Of a stretch of 64,000 nucleotides of DNA, positions 1 through 9,655 are shown piece by piece. Source of the stretch: Ceratodon purpureus (lineage: Eukaryota > Streptophyta > Bryopsida > Pseudoditrichales > Ditrichaceae); the NCBI GenBank assembly GCA_014871385.1, contig CM026426.1, forward strand, positions 67,169,692 through 67,233,691. The letters are read 5' to 3'. A program made the translations under genes and the position numbers. The notes beneath the pieces were generated by a model. It did no database searches and was not told the origin of the DNA. It saw only the letters and a program-made list of their open reading frames with translations. The first letter of the stretch is position 1, and every line of letters starts with the position of its first letter.

Positions 1-234
1 AGATGAGATGGTATCATGGGAGAGGTTGTCGTCCTCTGAAGATGATTTAAAGTATTCATATTTACAGACTATTTCTAGGAGTGTTTTGAGTATAATTTTA
101 AAATGAGAGGAATCAAAATAATATAAAATGGTCGACGTTTATTGTTTAATTAATATATTAAAATGTCTATAACTAGTAAATTTCAAGGTTCCGTGCGCTG
201 TAGTTTTGGACGTTTTGGTGGTTGATCTTCATCG

Positions 235-1215
235 TCAGGTTCTCTTGTCCGCTTCCGTATTGGGAACCCAGTCAAATCGTTTTCCCCAGATTGATCCGGT
301 TTGTCCACATCCAACTCGATCCAGCCAAATACCTTCATTATCTGCTTTCCATGCGCAATCTATACACTTGATAGGCATTGAAACGTGGTTTTGCAGAGGA
401 GGTGTCCATATTTTAATATCTCTACGATAAGCCATAGTCCCTAGGTCTTTAAAATTGCATATCCAAGTCGAACTCAGTAAATGTTCATCAGTGCGTCGAT
501 TTGAGGATATTCGAAAAAATCGTTCGGATATGTGTACTCGAAGGCGTCTTGGAATTTTCACAGTGTTCCTTGTGCCATCCACAACTCCAAATGTAAGCAT
601 TAATTCATCATCCAGATCATTAAAAATAGAGATCCTATACTCTGCGAGGTGTTCGTGGTGGTCCTCGTCCTCATTCCAATGTTGAAATAGCTTCTACTGA
701 TGTCTACCGCTAAAAGGATGGAACTGAGAAACATACAAACCATCTCGTTCAATATTCCATCGACACAAATATGTATCAGGGCTGGGACCTGGTTCATAGA
801 TTGGACAATTGTCATCGTTGAAATTTGTATATTCGTGCCGCATAAGACGAGCATTTGGATGCTCGCAGATGCACATGTAATCTATCTCATATTTTATGGC
901 ACAATTCCATTCGCGGATTTCGTATTCAAAATCACAAAACAAACTATCTTCAAAATCGAGAAGACCGCGGCCAACTTCGACAGATGCATGAGCTTTGATT
1001 TGATCAAATACGACGTTTTGCTTTTTTGGCACCCCATGATCATAGACCTTTTCGAAGCAATCTAGCCATACCTTCTTGTGAATATTATTTATAATTTCTA
1101 CTGGTGACAATACATTCTGTGGAGTTTCCTCATCAAATGATTGTACTTGTCGGAAAGTTGTCAAAATTAAGACATAGAATAGTAAAAAAGCGCATTTAAG
1201 TCTATGATCTTCCAT
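235..1215 (-). CDS. putative secreted protein gene with one in-frame stop
   Basis: One minus-strand frame runs from an ATG at 1215 to a stop at 235, broken only by a TAG at 694-696. The N-terminus (residues 1-27) looks like a signal peptide: a short charged start, then the hydrophobic stretch FLLFYVLILTTF, then a polar region ending near VQSFDEE. The mature part has scattered cysteines (WLDCF, LFCDF, WNCAI, YMCICEH, NCPIYE, YLCRW), and after the stop there are further ones (STWICNF, KCIDCAW, RVGCGQ), typical of an extracellular disulphide protein. I do not recognise the family. Similar Cys-rich style on both sides of the TAG suggests one gene of about 326 residues that has acquired a stop, or a missed splice event near it. 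Confidence 0.42.
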
Positions 1216-2134
1216 GCTATTAAGTAAATGTGAATTCTGATTGAATTCTAATAATTATTAGAAAAAATTTGAAGTTTACAAGGACAGCTATTTAATTCTT
1301 CAAATATTCTGAAAAGGTGTTGTGAATTCTGTCTATCCATCCATATCACTTATGATGACTTTTCAATAACAGTTATACTTTTGGAATATAGAAATAGTCA
1401 TAGTACAGCAGTTACTTATTCAAAAGATTCCTGGAACGAATACATAATTCATAACATAAATAGACGACGAGCTTGGTAGCTATGGACAATGAATTGAAAC
1501 TTGAAGTCCTTTAATTTATTAAAATAAAACTTGGAAGTCTGAGTTTGATACTTATTGCAGAGTTCTAGATTAGACTCAGATCGGATCGAATGAAAATCCC
1601 TAAAAACCTTATGAGACTTGGATGTGCATTCGTTTGTACTTAGGACATTGACTTCATTTTTTAAGGAAAGGGGAGCTTAAGTGTCGATGAGATAAGGTGA
1701 GCGGATTTGCATGAGAAACATGGAAACTTAAACACCTCGAAAGAGTTATAAGCACTTGCTAGGTTTGAAAACAAACGTACACAGTAGAATCACATAAGTA
1801 ATTCTTGTACCTACAATTAAAATCTACATTCAGTTGTTACAGAAAATAGTCTTTCAGAATAATTGTCTCCTAAAATCCTCAATGTATTAGTGCTCGCATG
1901 TATGAAGGTTTTGCGCAGAAAAAAACCAAGTACATAAAGGATTCAATGGACAATGCGGAAACCAGCTAAATCTTGAAGTGCTACGAAATTCAGGAAAGGA
2001 AATGAGAAAGCAGAACTATGGAATAAACTTATCCTCACTCTCTGAAGCACTGTTCAGAATGAAAGGGCAGAAACTAGGATTATATTTTCTGCAAGGACTA
2101 GATGAGGCACTCGAACTAGTGGAAGAAATCTGAG
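1216..2134. other. AT-rich intergenic stretch
   Basis: About 0.9 kb with no credible reading frame, domain or repeat. It separates the secreted-protein gene from the 3' end of the ParB-like/methyltransferase gene, both on the minus strand. I see nothing else in it. Confidence 0.5.
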
Positions 2135-2524
2135 CTAATTCTTCTGCCAAGCCTTTGATGTAGCAAGGAAGTCCATCAGTTCTGCTTGGTGAGCGGTACT
2201 CTCTCCAAAGACGTCTCAAATTTAGAGTTCGAGTGCAAAAACAATTTGACTTTTAGGTACCAAAAAAATTGTCAAGAGAATACTTAAGAACAGTAAATAA
2301 AGAATGATGAAAATGATAACGAACTTACTCACATAAATCTACGGCTTCCTCCTCTGGAAGGACTTCGTTATCCTCGGTAAGATCTATAACTTCGGATGGC
2401 GCAACCGCATGAGGCACTGCCGCGGTCCTCTGAAGAGGCTCCAGAACCTCCTTGAAAATGTGCTTGTCCCCTTCAAGTGCCACAATCGCCCTCCTTGTTG
2501 CCTGGGCGGCCAATACAGCAGCCC
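2135..2524 (-). CDS. exons 8 and 9: end of methyltransferase-like domain, copy 1
   Basis: Exon 8 (2524-2333) follows acceptor TACTTTCAG and completes motif I: after the join the protein reads DLSPGT, then R, then AAVLAAQATRRAIVALEGD, the typical post-motif-I helix and acidic strand end that binds S-adenosylmethionine ribose in this family. An acidic tail follows (SEVIDLTEDNEVLPEEEAVDL), which also resembles a SUMO-interaction motif (VIDLTED). Exon 9 (2214-2135) adds 26 residues (YVFGESTAHQAELMDFLATS...) and ends at TAG 2137-2135. The phase-1 junctions of exons 7/8 and 8/9 agree. Confidence 0.5.
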
Positions 2525-5500
2525 CTGAAAGTACAATCGAAGGAGTGTGAGATCACATAATACAGAGAGGGGGAAGCATGATAAAGTGTACAGAAAAAGT
2601 GCTTATCTATTTGTCAATTTCAGCCCTTTTGCAAAAACTGCACAAAAGTGATGGAAAGATGTAATTGAAGTCAATTTTTTTTGCTAATATAGATTCTCAA
2701 CTTCTTTTTGTACAACTCAGAAAAGTTTCATGCTAAGTAGACACTTTAAAGTTATTGTATGAGGGCTTCAAACCCAAGCAAAGTGGATGTAGATATTTGA
2801 AAAAGTGGCTATAAAAGAACAAAAAATTATCTAAAAATCACTTTTGATGAAGTGGGGCTCTCTGTATGTTTAAGAGGTATTCTAAAATAGGCAATTCATA
2901 TATTCATTATTTGATTTAGAATTCCAAAAGTATCGCAAGGATGTGTTTTAAGAGGGTCACTTCCGCAATACTTTTTGTCACTTTTTCTTCACTGAACATT
3001 GTTTTTTAAATTGGAAAAAACATCCTCTAAAGTCAATAGAGGGCCCGAAATGAAGAAATGAAGACATTGAAAAAGTTCATTTTCATGATTTAGAACTAGT
3101 GGCCAAATTAAGTTTCGATTGAAGATCTTTTCTTCCTGAAGATGTATACAAGATACCTTATGACACCTTAAAAAGTGACTAAAACACTCAAAAACCACAC
3201 CAAAATGCTCAAAATCAGATTTGAGCTTTGAAAAACAGCACACTTCATAATCACTTCCATTTGGTCACATCGGTCACTTTGTTGTACACTTTATCATGCT
3301 TCCCCCCAGAGGGAGTCAGTAAAGGAAAACTAAAAATATGTAATATAAACTTACGAGTTCCCGGGGAGAGGTCACAGATAATCCCATTTTCGGGAGTAAG
3401 TCCGCCAATAAGGAGCTCCATCAGGGCCTGAGACTTTTCTTTTGGACCTCTCCAAAGGAAGTCAGAATCCTTCCTCTTCAACGTGGATTCTTCAGTCACG
3501 ACATTAAAAAGAACATCATCCTTGGCAAGGTTGATTTTCGCAAATTGTGGCCCTGTGACAATGGTTAGGTCCTTCGGTTTCCTAGCCACGGGCTTGGTGA
3601 AGCTGCGCACTAATAAGACGGCCCTAAACATCAAAGTCTGCATTCACCACAAGGTTGTCAGTACACTTGCAATAGTAAAATAAGGTAAATAAAATAAACA
3701 TTGGTTTGTGGCGAATTTGGTAGGAAATTCATACCAATCGTGAAGGGTCCAAAGGGTGTATATGGTGGAGAGAGTTGACAATGATCCACTCTTTCTTTAC
3801 GGCCAGGTTGTTATTTTTGAGGAAGCTTCCCAAAACCTTCGTGATGTGGCTGCTGTCCGGAATAAAAAAGAGAAGAGCCCCATCATCGTGAAGGAAGCCT
3901 CGGGAAAAACCAACAGTCAGCTTAATGTAATCCTGCACCAACTCATTCCATAGAGGGACATGCTCCGGGAATTCAGAGACTCCAGGGACATACAACCCGT
4001 CCGGAAAGTCCGCAATCACCAAGTCCACTGCGGGTTTTTGATCAACCAATCCTAAAAAGTACATCTGCCGACTTGCTCCCACCTGTTGGAAAAAAATGAG
4101 TTAAAACCCGAAATGATGCAAATTTGAAATCACTGGATTATCAAGTTATGAACATAAAATAGAATGATTATTTAAAAGCTTACCTTGGTCAGAAATGCAA
4201 TCATGGCCTCAAAGGATGGTGGGTATTTGCCTCATTTGGACTTGTAATCCACCATCATGTGAAAAGCCTCATCTAGGATGAGAAGCTTTGTCGAGTGTCG
4301 GGTAGAGGATGCTGCCGCCGACATGGTCTTCATGGCTGGAGGAGTAAACTAGGAGGGAGCATCCTTAGAAGCAGTGCATGCTGGAGGCGCTTGTACTGTG
4401 GACGGGGAGGAGGAGAAGGATTGGGCTGAGTGACCCTGGGCTCGGTTTGTTGACCCTCGTTGCCTGCAGCGGTGTTTGCGGGAATGTCCTCCTCTACCTG
4501 CTCATCAACCGGGTCCTCTGCCTTCCGCTTTGCTCCCCTTCCTTTCCTCCCCCTGGAAGACGCCTTTCCCTTTGGAGAGCCTGCTGCTGCTTGCTGGTCC
4601 GTAGAATCCAAGGGCGCGGCCGCTGCCAGAGCTGGCTGAAGGGAATCTCGAAGTGCCACAGCAAAAGCCGGGCACTTCTTTGGGGGACAGTCTATGTACC
4701 ACCCACATCTTTCATAGTGAACTGGCTCCCAAGCCCTAAGCATCGCAGGCGTATACATACACTCCGAATTCGAAGTGTCAAGGTAGTTAGGAAAAAATGC
4801 CGGTACCTTTGAAATAGCCTTCCTCGGTAGGAGAACATACTTGAAGTACCTGTAGAGAACCGTGCGAACAGCTGGATGAAAATTTGGTTGCTGATCCGCG
4901 GTCTTGTTCTTATGAACCTGGTCTCCAGTGAATTCCCTAAAAAAAGCAGAGTCCCAGTGCTGACACCTCATGGCCTCAACATAATCAAAAATATGCTGAA
5001 TAGGATCCCCTTTGTCTCACGTATAGTTAACCTCCACTCCCAAGTCCAAAAGAACTCCCTTGAAGAGCTCCTCGACCTCCACGGCTAACTGAAACAAAAA
5101 TAAATACACAAACCAGAATATCAGTGAAAGATATATTCTAAGGTTCATGAATCTAATTCATGGACAGTGCCTTTTCCGGCACCTGCACGAGGGCCCCCTC
5201 TTCGGCACCCGCATGAGCCTGAGGCTTATGCGGAGACTGAAGAGGGGCCCCCCATGGCACTGCCGTTGACGGCAGTGCCAGTCGGTGGTGCCTCCAGCAC
5301 CCGCATGAGCCTCAGCCTCATGGGGGTGGATGAGCAGCAGAGAAGCTCTGCTGCTCCTCCACCGGCATGAGCCTGAGGCTCATGCGGGTGCGGAAGAGGG
5401 GGCCCCAAAGGCACTGCCGTCAACCGCAGTGCCAATGGAGGTGCCTCCAGCACCCGCATGAGCCTCGGGCTCATGCGAGTGAGGGAGCAGCAGAGTCAAT

Positions 5501-8421
5501 CTGCTGCTCACGCACCGGAATGAGCCCGAGGCTCATGCGGACGCCGAAGAGGGGGCCACGAAGGCTCTGCCGCCAACCGCTCATGAAGCATAAAATATAA
5601 TCTTAAAAAGAAGTGAGGAATACTTACTTGAGCCCACCAAGTGGCCTTATGGAGCCAAGGAGGGAATACAACGTCGGAGAAGTTAGGCTTGGGAAACTTA
5701 TAGGCATCGCGGATTGCTAGAGAAGAGTTCCACCTTTGGAGCCACTTGATCATCATGGGCGTGGGCATCGCCGAAGTTGCCAACATCCAGAGCTTCTCGT
5801 GTTGCATTTCAGGCTTATCAAATTTTCTGTAGTGTAGTTTTACCTCCTCAAGAAATGCCGCCGTGTGCTTTGGGTCTGCAAGCGGCAAATACTTCCGTAG
5901 CTCCCCAATAAGCTTGTCCTCCATTGCCTTAACTGCCTGGGCAACCCACTCGTCGGCCGACCGCTATGTCCATTGCTCAGGGTCGGGGTATTTGATCTGA
6001 AATCTCTCCTGAGCAGAATGTGCGGCTTCACCTAGCTCTTGGTGAATTTCTACAAGAATATGAAAGTTATTCATTCCGATAATAAGACAGAATTGAATCC
6101 ATTTGCATGGCCTGGTTTAAGGAGCGCATACCTGATAAAGAACCGAGCATAAGGCTTCAACGGAGAGTGTGTACCAGGTCCTCTTCTCCACGGCCTGTAT
6201 CTTCTTAGCTGCTTCCAGAACCGGCTGCGGTACTAGACCCTCAAAGTATGAGATTGGCTGAGGAGCTATGTTTTGGACGCGGTACAGTTTGTGGACAAGA
6301 TTAGTTGACACATGAGATTTCTAATTCCTCCTGTACATGTAGAAAATCCAGGTTATTAGCACACTCTAAAAAGAAGACAAATCATATCAAAGCTTAAAAA
6401 TTAAAGATCACTCACCAGTTAACTTTGTGTAACGCGGTCAAGGCGGAGGGTACGTCCCCTCTCGGATCGAGAATTATACTTTTCACACTGTAATGCCAGT
6501 TGATATCTCCCGAATGGTACGCCTCAATAATCGGCATCCACGCCTGCAACCTATGGTTACCATCCCAGACATGGTACATCTTGTTCGAAAACATCAGCAA
6601 GTCGTCATCTATGCGTAAGCTCTGCTCAAAGTCTTCATTAACCTCCTTCCATTCCTTGGACCAGGAGGCCTCAATTGCCGGGGTGACTTCTGCAGTGTGC
6701 CCATGGTTGTCTTCCAGGGCAACATAAAAATAGCCCTCCATGTAACCATCCCTAACGAAATGAGCAGCAAGGTTGTTCACATCATTCTTCAGGAATGGGG
6801 GCACAACCGGCAATGACACCATACGACAAAGAGGTATGAAGATTCGTCCCTTCGCCTTCCGCTGCCACTTCAATCTCTCCAGGCGTGCTGCCCTGTTGAC
6901 CGATTTCTTGTTCACAAGATCATACAACTTCTGCTTGAGGCCTCGGTCCGATAAGGGAACTGCAACAAGAAGTCCATTGAGGAAATTAGAACGCGCCCAT
7001 AACATGCACAACCCGAGAGCATAACATGTTACAAAAAAAAGTATAGGTGACTGTAGGCAATCCATTAGGCACTGCAAAAGCTGTGCCGTTAACGGCAGTG
7101 CTTTTCCAATGCCCAATGGATTGCCTACAGTCACCCTCGTCACTGAAGCTTCGGTGACGAAGCCGACCCTGAGCGATTCCTCAGGCACTGCAAAGGCAGT
7201 GCCCTTAACGGCACTGCTTTTGGAGTGCCAGAGGAATCGCTCAGGGTCCGATGGAGGCGTCCCAGGCTTCGGTGACGAAGGCGACCCTGAGCGATCTAGA
7301 AGGCACTGCAAAGGCAGTGCCGTTAACGGCACTGCTTTTGCAGTGCCTGAGAAATCGCTCATGGTCGCCTTCGTCACCGAAGCTTCGGTGACGAAGGCGA
7401 CCCTGAGCATTCTAGTGGCACTGCTGAAGCAATGCGGTTAACGGCACTGCTTTTGCAGTGCCACTGGAATGTCTCAGTGCCCATCCTAAGCACCAACCAT
7501 GTTAACAAGGTCGGTGCTGAGGTTTGGCGGTGAGACATTCCAGTGGCACTGGAAAAGCAGTGCCGTTAACGGCACTGCTTCAGCAGTGCCACTAGAATGT
7601 CTCACCACCCACTACCATGACCGATCCTTGTCAATAAGGATCAGTACCAAGGATGGGCAGTGAGCGTCACGAGTGGCACTGCAAAAGCAGTGCCGTTAAC
7701 GGCACTGCTTATGCAGTGCCTTCTGAATTGCTTACTGCCCATCCTTGGCACCGATCCTTGTCAACAGGGTTGGTGCCATGGACGGGGTGTGACCAATTCA
7801 TAAGGCACTGCTTTTGCAGTGCCTCTCGAGTTGCTCACTGCGCACCTTCTTCACCAAGCTTGTTGATCGAGCATGGTGTAGAAGGTGGGCCGTGAGTCAC
7901 TTTGGAGGCACTGCAAAAGCAGTGCCGTAAACGGCACTGCTTCAGCAGTGTCTTCCGGATGGTTCACAGCCCTCTCCACTGGAGCACCGATGGAGGAGGA
8001 GGGGTGCGAGAGAAGACGCGGAGGGTATGGGAGGGACTGCACAGGCAGTGCCGTTAACGGCATTGCCTGTGCAGTCCCTGCCATACCCTCCGTGTGCTTT
8101 CTCCGAGCCCTCCTCCATCGGTGCTGCGGTGGGAATGCTCCCTGGACAAGAAAGTGAGCCCCGCAAAGGCAGCGTGGTTAAGGGCACTGCCTTTGCGGTG
8201 CTCACTTTCTTGTCGGAGTACACTAATACCTCCGAGGTGGATTACGAGGGAGCGCATCAAATTGAATAAAACCCTAGAAGCTTACCTTGCGGTTGTGTGT
8301 CGGAGGTGTCGTGGCTCTCCTCTTGGAGATCCTCCGATGTTGGGATATGCTCTGGCAAGTTTTGCGTCTCCTAGAGTCCATCAGAGCGAGCTGCGGATTG
8401 AGCACCGGAATGGCTCGCCAT
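2135..8421 (-). CDS. ParB-like / DNA methyltransferase-like gene, copy 1 (whole locus)
   Basis: Nine minus-strand exons are supported by GT-AG junctions: 8421-8286, 6959-6416, about 6320-6132, 6050-5628, 5088-4184, 4082-3735, 3637-3355, 2524-2333 and 2214-2135. Domain order is N-terminal Ser/Gln-rich leader, ParB/sulfiredoxin-like domain with the WDGNHR signature, helical middle, basic NLS-like linker (KGKASSRGRKGRGAKRK), then an N6/N4 methylase-like fold with motif IV before motif I. Phases match at exon 1/2 and across exons 6-9. Exons 1, 4 and 5 each carry in-frame stops and exon 5 a frame slip, so this copy is probably a decaying gene. A colinear, diverged homologue lies at 58.3-63.4 kb. 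ParB plus N6/N4 methylase is a combination known from bacteria and phages. The protein would act on DNA in the nucleus; this is inference. Confidence 0.6.
3355..4082 (-). CDS. methyltransferase-like exons 6 and 7, copy 1
   Basis: Exon 6 (4082-3735, phase 0 both ends) contains AVDLVIADFPDGLYVPGV, which sits where N6/N4 DNA methylases have motif IV (usually DPPY or SPPY); here it is a degenerate DFPD. It is followed by the hydrophobic strand DDGALLFFIPDS and the helix SFLKNNNLAVKKEWIIVNSL. Exon 7 (3637-3355) ends with FLWRGPKEKSQALMELLIGG and GIICDLSPGT, matching the 'h-t-KP--ll--li' and 'vlDpFaGsGt' blocks (motifs X and I) of the PF01555-type family, in that family's order (IV before I). The intron cuts motif I after Thr. 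Both exons are open. The altered motif IV makes catalysis doubtful. Confidence 0.55.
4184..5088 (-). CDS. basic-linker exon 5, copy 1
   Basis: The exon starts after acceptor TTTGTTTCAG (AG at 5090-5089) and ends at donor CCAAG|GTAAGC. It begins LAVEVEELFKGVLLDLGVEV, continues through RYFKYVLLPRKAISKVPAFF and a Cys/Trp segment (HYERCGWYIDCPPKKCP), then an Ala/Gln-rich linker with a basic block (GRKGRGAKRK) likely to be a nuclear localisation signal. After a frame slip it closes with TKLLILDEAFHMMVDY and a segment leading into the methyltransferase exons. It carries at least two in-frame stops. The equivalent exon of copy 2 (61083-60369) has matching order but low identity. Confidence 0.45.
5160..5590. 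repeat. 154-bp palindromic tandem array inside intron 4/5 of copy 1
   Basis: About 2.8 tandem units of roughly 154 bp. Each unit has two dyad centres: one at GGCACTGCCGTTGACGGCAG (centres near 5267, 5421 and 5574), the other at GAGCAGCAGAGAAGCTCTGC (near 5341 and again near 5493). Between them lie mirrored blocks of CACCCGCATGAGCC and GGCTCATGCGGGTG. The array fills most of the 539-bp intron (5089-5627) between exons 4 and 5. Each strand could fold into long hairpins. Confidence 0.8.
5628..6320 (-). CDS. helical middle exons 3 and 4, copy 1
   Basis: Exon 3 (about 6320-6132; donor TATCAG|GTATGC) encodes a helical stretch containing PQPVLEAAKKIQAVEKRTWY. Exon 4 (6050-5628; acceptor TTCTTGTAG, donor CAA|GTAAGT) encodes EIHQELGEAAHSAQERFQIK and, near its end, a Trp-rich segment with WLQRWNSS and PPWLHKATWWAQ. 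The second copy has clear counterparts (KRRWYKMTCDAVSEVY at 61.9-62.0 kb; VLKLWNSTPEEKQKY and WLNRRAWWEQV at 61.4-61.6 kb), so these are conserved parts of the protein rather than chance frames. One stop lies in exon 4, and the 3/4 junction is one base out of phase as I read it. Function unknown; no family recognised. Confidence 0.5.
6416..6959 (-). CDS. ParB-like domain exon, copy 1
   Basis: This exon (acceptor TTGTTGCAG at 6960; donor GTGAGT at 6415) codes for a domain resembling the ParB/sulfiredoxin N-terminal fold. The first strand and loop appear as RIFIPLCRMVSLPVVPPF, corresponding to the 'I-pl--l-p' start of ParB domains. The nucleotide-pocket/catalytic loop is YHVWDGNHRLQAWMPII, matching the family pattern 'v-dGnhRl-A'. 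The final strand is WHYSVKSIILDP. A basic stretch (LERLKWQRKAKGR) precedes the domain. In bacteria the fold is a CTPase switch or nuclease; the Gly-Asn-His-Arg residues are retained here. No following ParB helix-turn-helix is evident, so centromere-type DNA binding is not assured. The exon is fully open. Confidence 0.6.
7040..8225. repeat. ten-unit train of nested palindromes in intron 1 of copy 1
   Basis: The core is GGCACTGC-AAAA-GCAGTGCC, then GTTAAC, then GGCACTGC-TTTT-GCAGTGCC: each arm is a small palindrome and the whole is a larger one. Centres fall near 7090, 7206, 7324, 7439, 7567, 7697, 7929, 8055 and 8179, spaced 115-130 bp, with a half-unit (one arm only) near 7812 that keeps the register. 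Flanks are also mirrored, for example CTGTAGGCAATCCATT against AATGGATTGCCTACAG, and spacers are themselves palindromic (GTCACYGAAGCTTCGGTGAC). The intron runs from 8285 to 6960, so the array makes up nearly all of it. Confidence 0.85.
8286..8421 (-). CDS. exon 1 of ParB-like/methyltransferase gene copy 1
   Basis: The ATG at 8421-8419 opens a polar leader (MASHSGAQSAARSDG, later PEHIPTSEDLQEESHDTSD). The exon is 136 nt long, ends in phase 1 and stops at a clean donor (CAAG|GTAAGC, GT at 8285-8284). The next exon starts in the matching phase, which supports the join. One TAG interrupts the frame about midway, where CAG would give Gln. The composition is that of a disordered tail. The 1.3-kb intron that follows holds the nested-palindrome array. 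Confidence 0.45.
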
Positions 8422-8835
8422 ATCCTAGAGATTGCGAGGACCAAGTTAGACAGAGTGAGGGGCTTCACCTTGAAAAAAAAAAACGGAGCTTCACCAAAAA
8501 TAGACCGATAGAAGGAGTTACTGAAACAAGAGGTGGGCGTAGCGAAGGCTAGGACCGAGAGGAGAGAAAAGAGGGTTTGGTTAATCGTAAGGAGAAGGGG
8601 TCGGGTGGAGAATTAGGGCACACAGTTTTAGCGAGCCTAGTTAAGTGATGGACATAATGAGAGGCTATGGACTGAAATTAGGGTATTGATTGCTGCTTAG
8701 AGTATTGGGACTTAACCCTGATAATTGCAACGGGAAAGCTAAAGAGGTTGAAAATCCGTGGAAGTCTCATATAAAAAATAATGACGGAATGAACAGTGAA
8801 GGGACTCTCAAACGATCTCAAAATTAAATCATACC

Positions 8836-9109
8836 TTCCTTTCTTGGCCTCGCATTTGCTGGGAATCCGAACTCTTACTGTTTTCCTTCCTTCCTCGCCT
8901 TCCATACTGCTTTGGAGTATCTTCTGTGAGAGCACCTAGCGCTTCCTCCACCTCCGTTCCAAAATTTAAAACTTTCTGTAATCCGGTAGTCTCTAAGCCC
9001 TCAGTCGTCATCTTTCTAGTTCTCATCATCCGACTATTCCTTAAAGACTTTGCACTACTAAATAACAAACCTCTCCTTCTTCTCTTCTTCTTAGTCGGAG
9101 CCTGCATAT
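8836..9109 (-). CDS. basic exon of an unrecognised minus-strand gene
   Basis: A minus-strand frame ends at a donor (GGAAG|GTATGATT) near 8836 and contains a very basic block, APTKKKRRRRGLLF, typical of a nuclear localisation signal, followed by a Glu-containing helix (VLNFGTEVEEALGALTED) and a polar Arg/Ser tail. The same frame extends upstream to about 9250 (LAICKSMSKTYCLPSSPRLN) across a single TAG. It may be a 5' exon of another gene or an upstream part of the ParB-like locus. No family recognised. Confidence 0.3.
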
Positions 9110-9655
9110 CAAGACCCTAATCCGCAAAACATCTAGCCAGATTGCAAACGCTAACTTCGACATAAGGATGATTGAGTCTCGGGGAGGAAGGGAGACAATA
9201 AGTCTTAGACATACTTTTGCAAATTGCAAGAGGAGCCTCCAAATTAAAACCAGTGTTCCTTGAAGCCAGTGCACTCAGAAAATTTTAAGCAGTACCATCA
9301 TTATCATTAATGCAAAATCTGATACCAGGAGTTGATATTTATCTTTCAAATGACCTCTCAATCTAAAACAATACAGATACCCATCAAAACGAATTAAGCC
9401 CACGATGAAGATTTTATTAATCCGTTAAATTTACATCTTAGCACCCACGACCTAATTGAAACTGACGGCTTCTTAATTCATTGACATCACTAATTCATTC
9501 CCCTTTACATCTAAACTGAAAGCATATTGTGCTAATGAACTAACGAATGAATCCTGCACATCTAATAAGTAGAACACATGTAATGCACTAATCTTCTCAA
9601 CCTCTTTTCACTAATTCGTGTCGTCTCATTCCAATCTTCCAACACACTGCCGCGA
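9110..9655. other. spacer before the MULE-like transposase
   Basis: Roughly 0.5 kb of AT-rich DNA with several short repeats of CTAATTCATT-like words. It would hold the promoter of the plus-strand transposase gene, but I cannot point to a clear TATA box or terminal inverted repeat. Confidence 0.35.

Noticed and set aside
6416-7410. A 332-residue minus-strand protein including the palindrome array
   Set aside because: The frame runs through the palindromic intron by chance; clean splice sites at 8285 and 6960 remove it, and the peptide there is repetitive.
7653-8269. Several short frames on both strands within the palindrome array
   Set aside because: They repeat GSAVNGTA-like peptides because the DNA is palindromic; none has codon-like composition.
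2135-8421. A bacterial contamination or phage insert to explain the ParB/methylase genes
   Set aside because: Both copies have GT-AG introns with consistent phases and lie among plant-type transposons.
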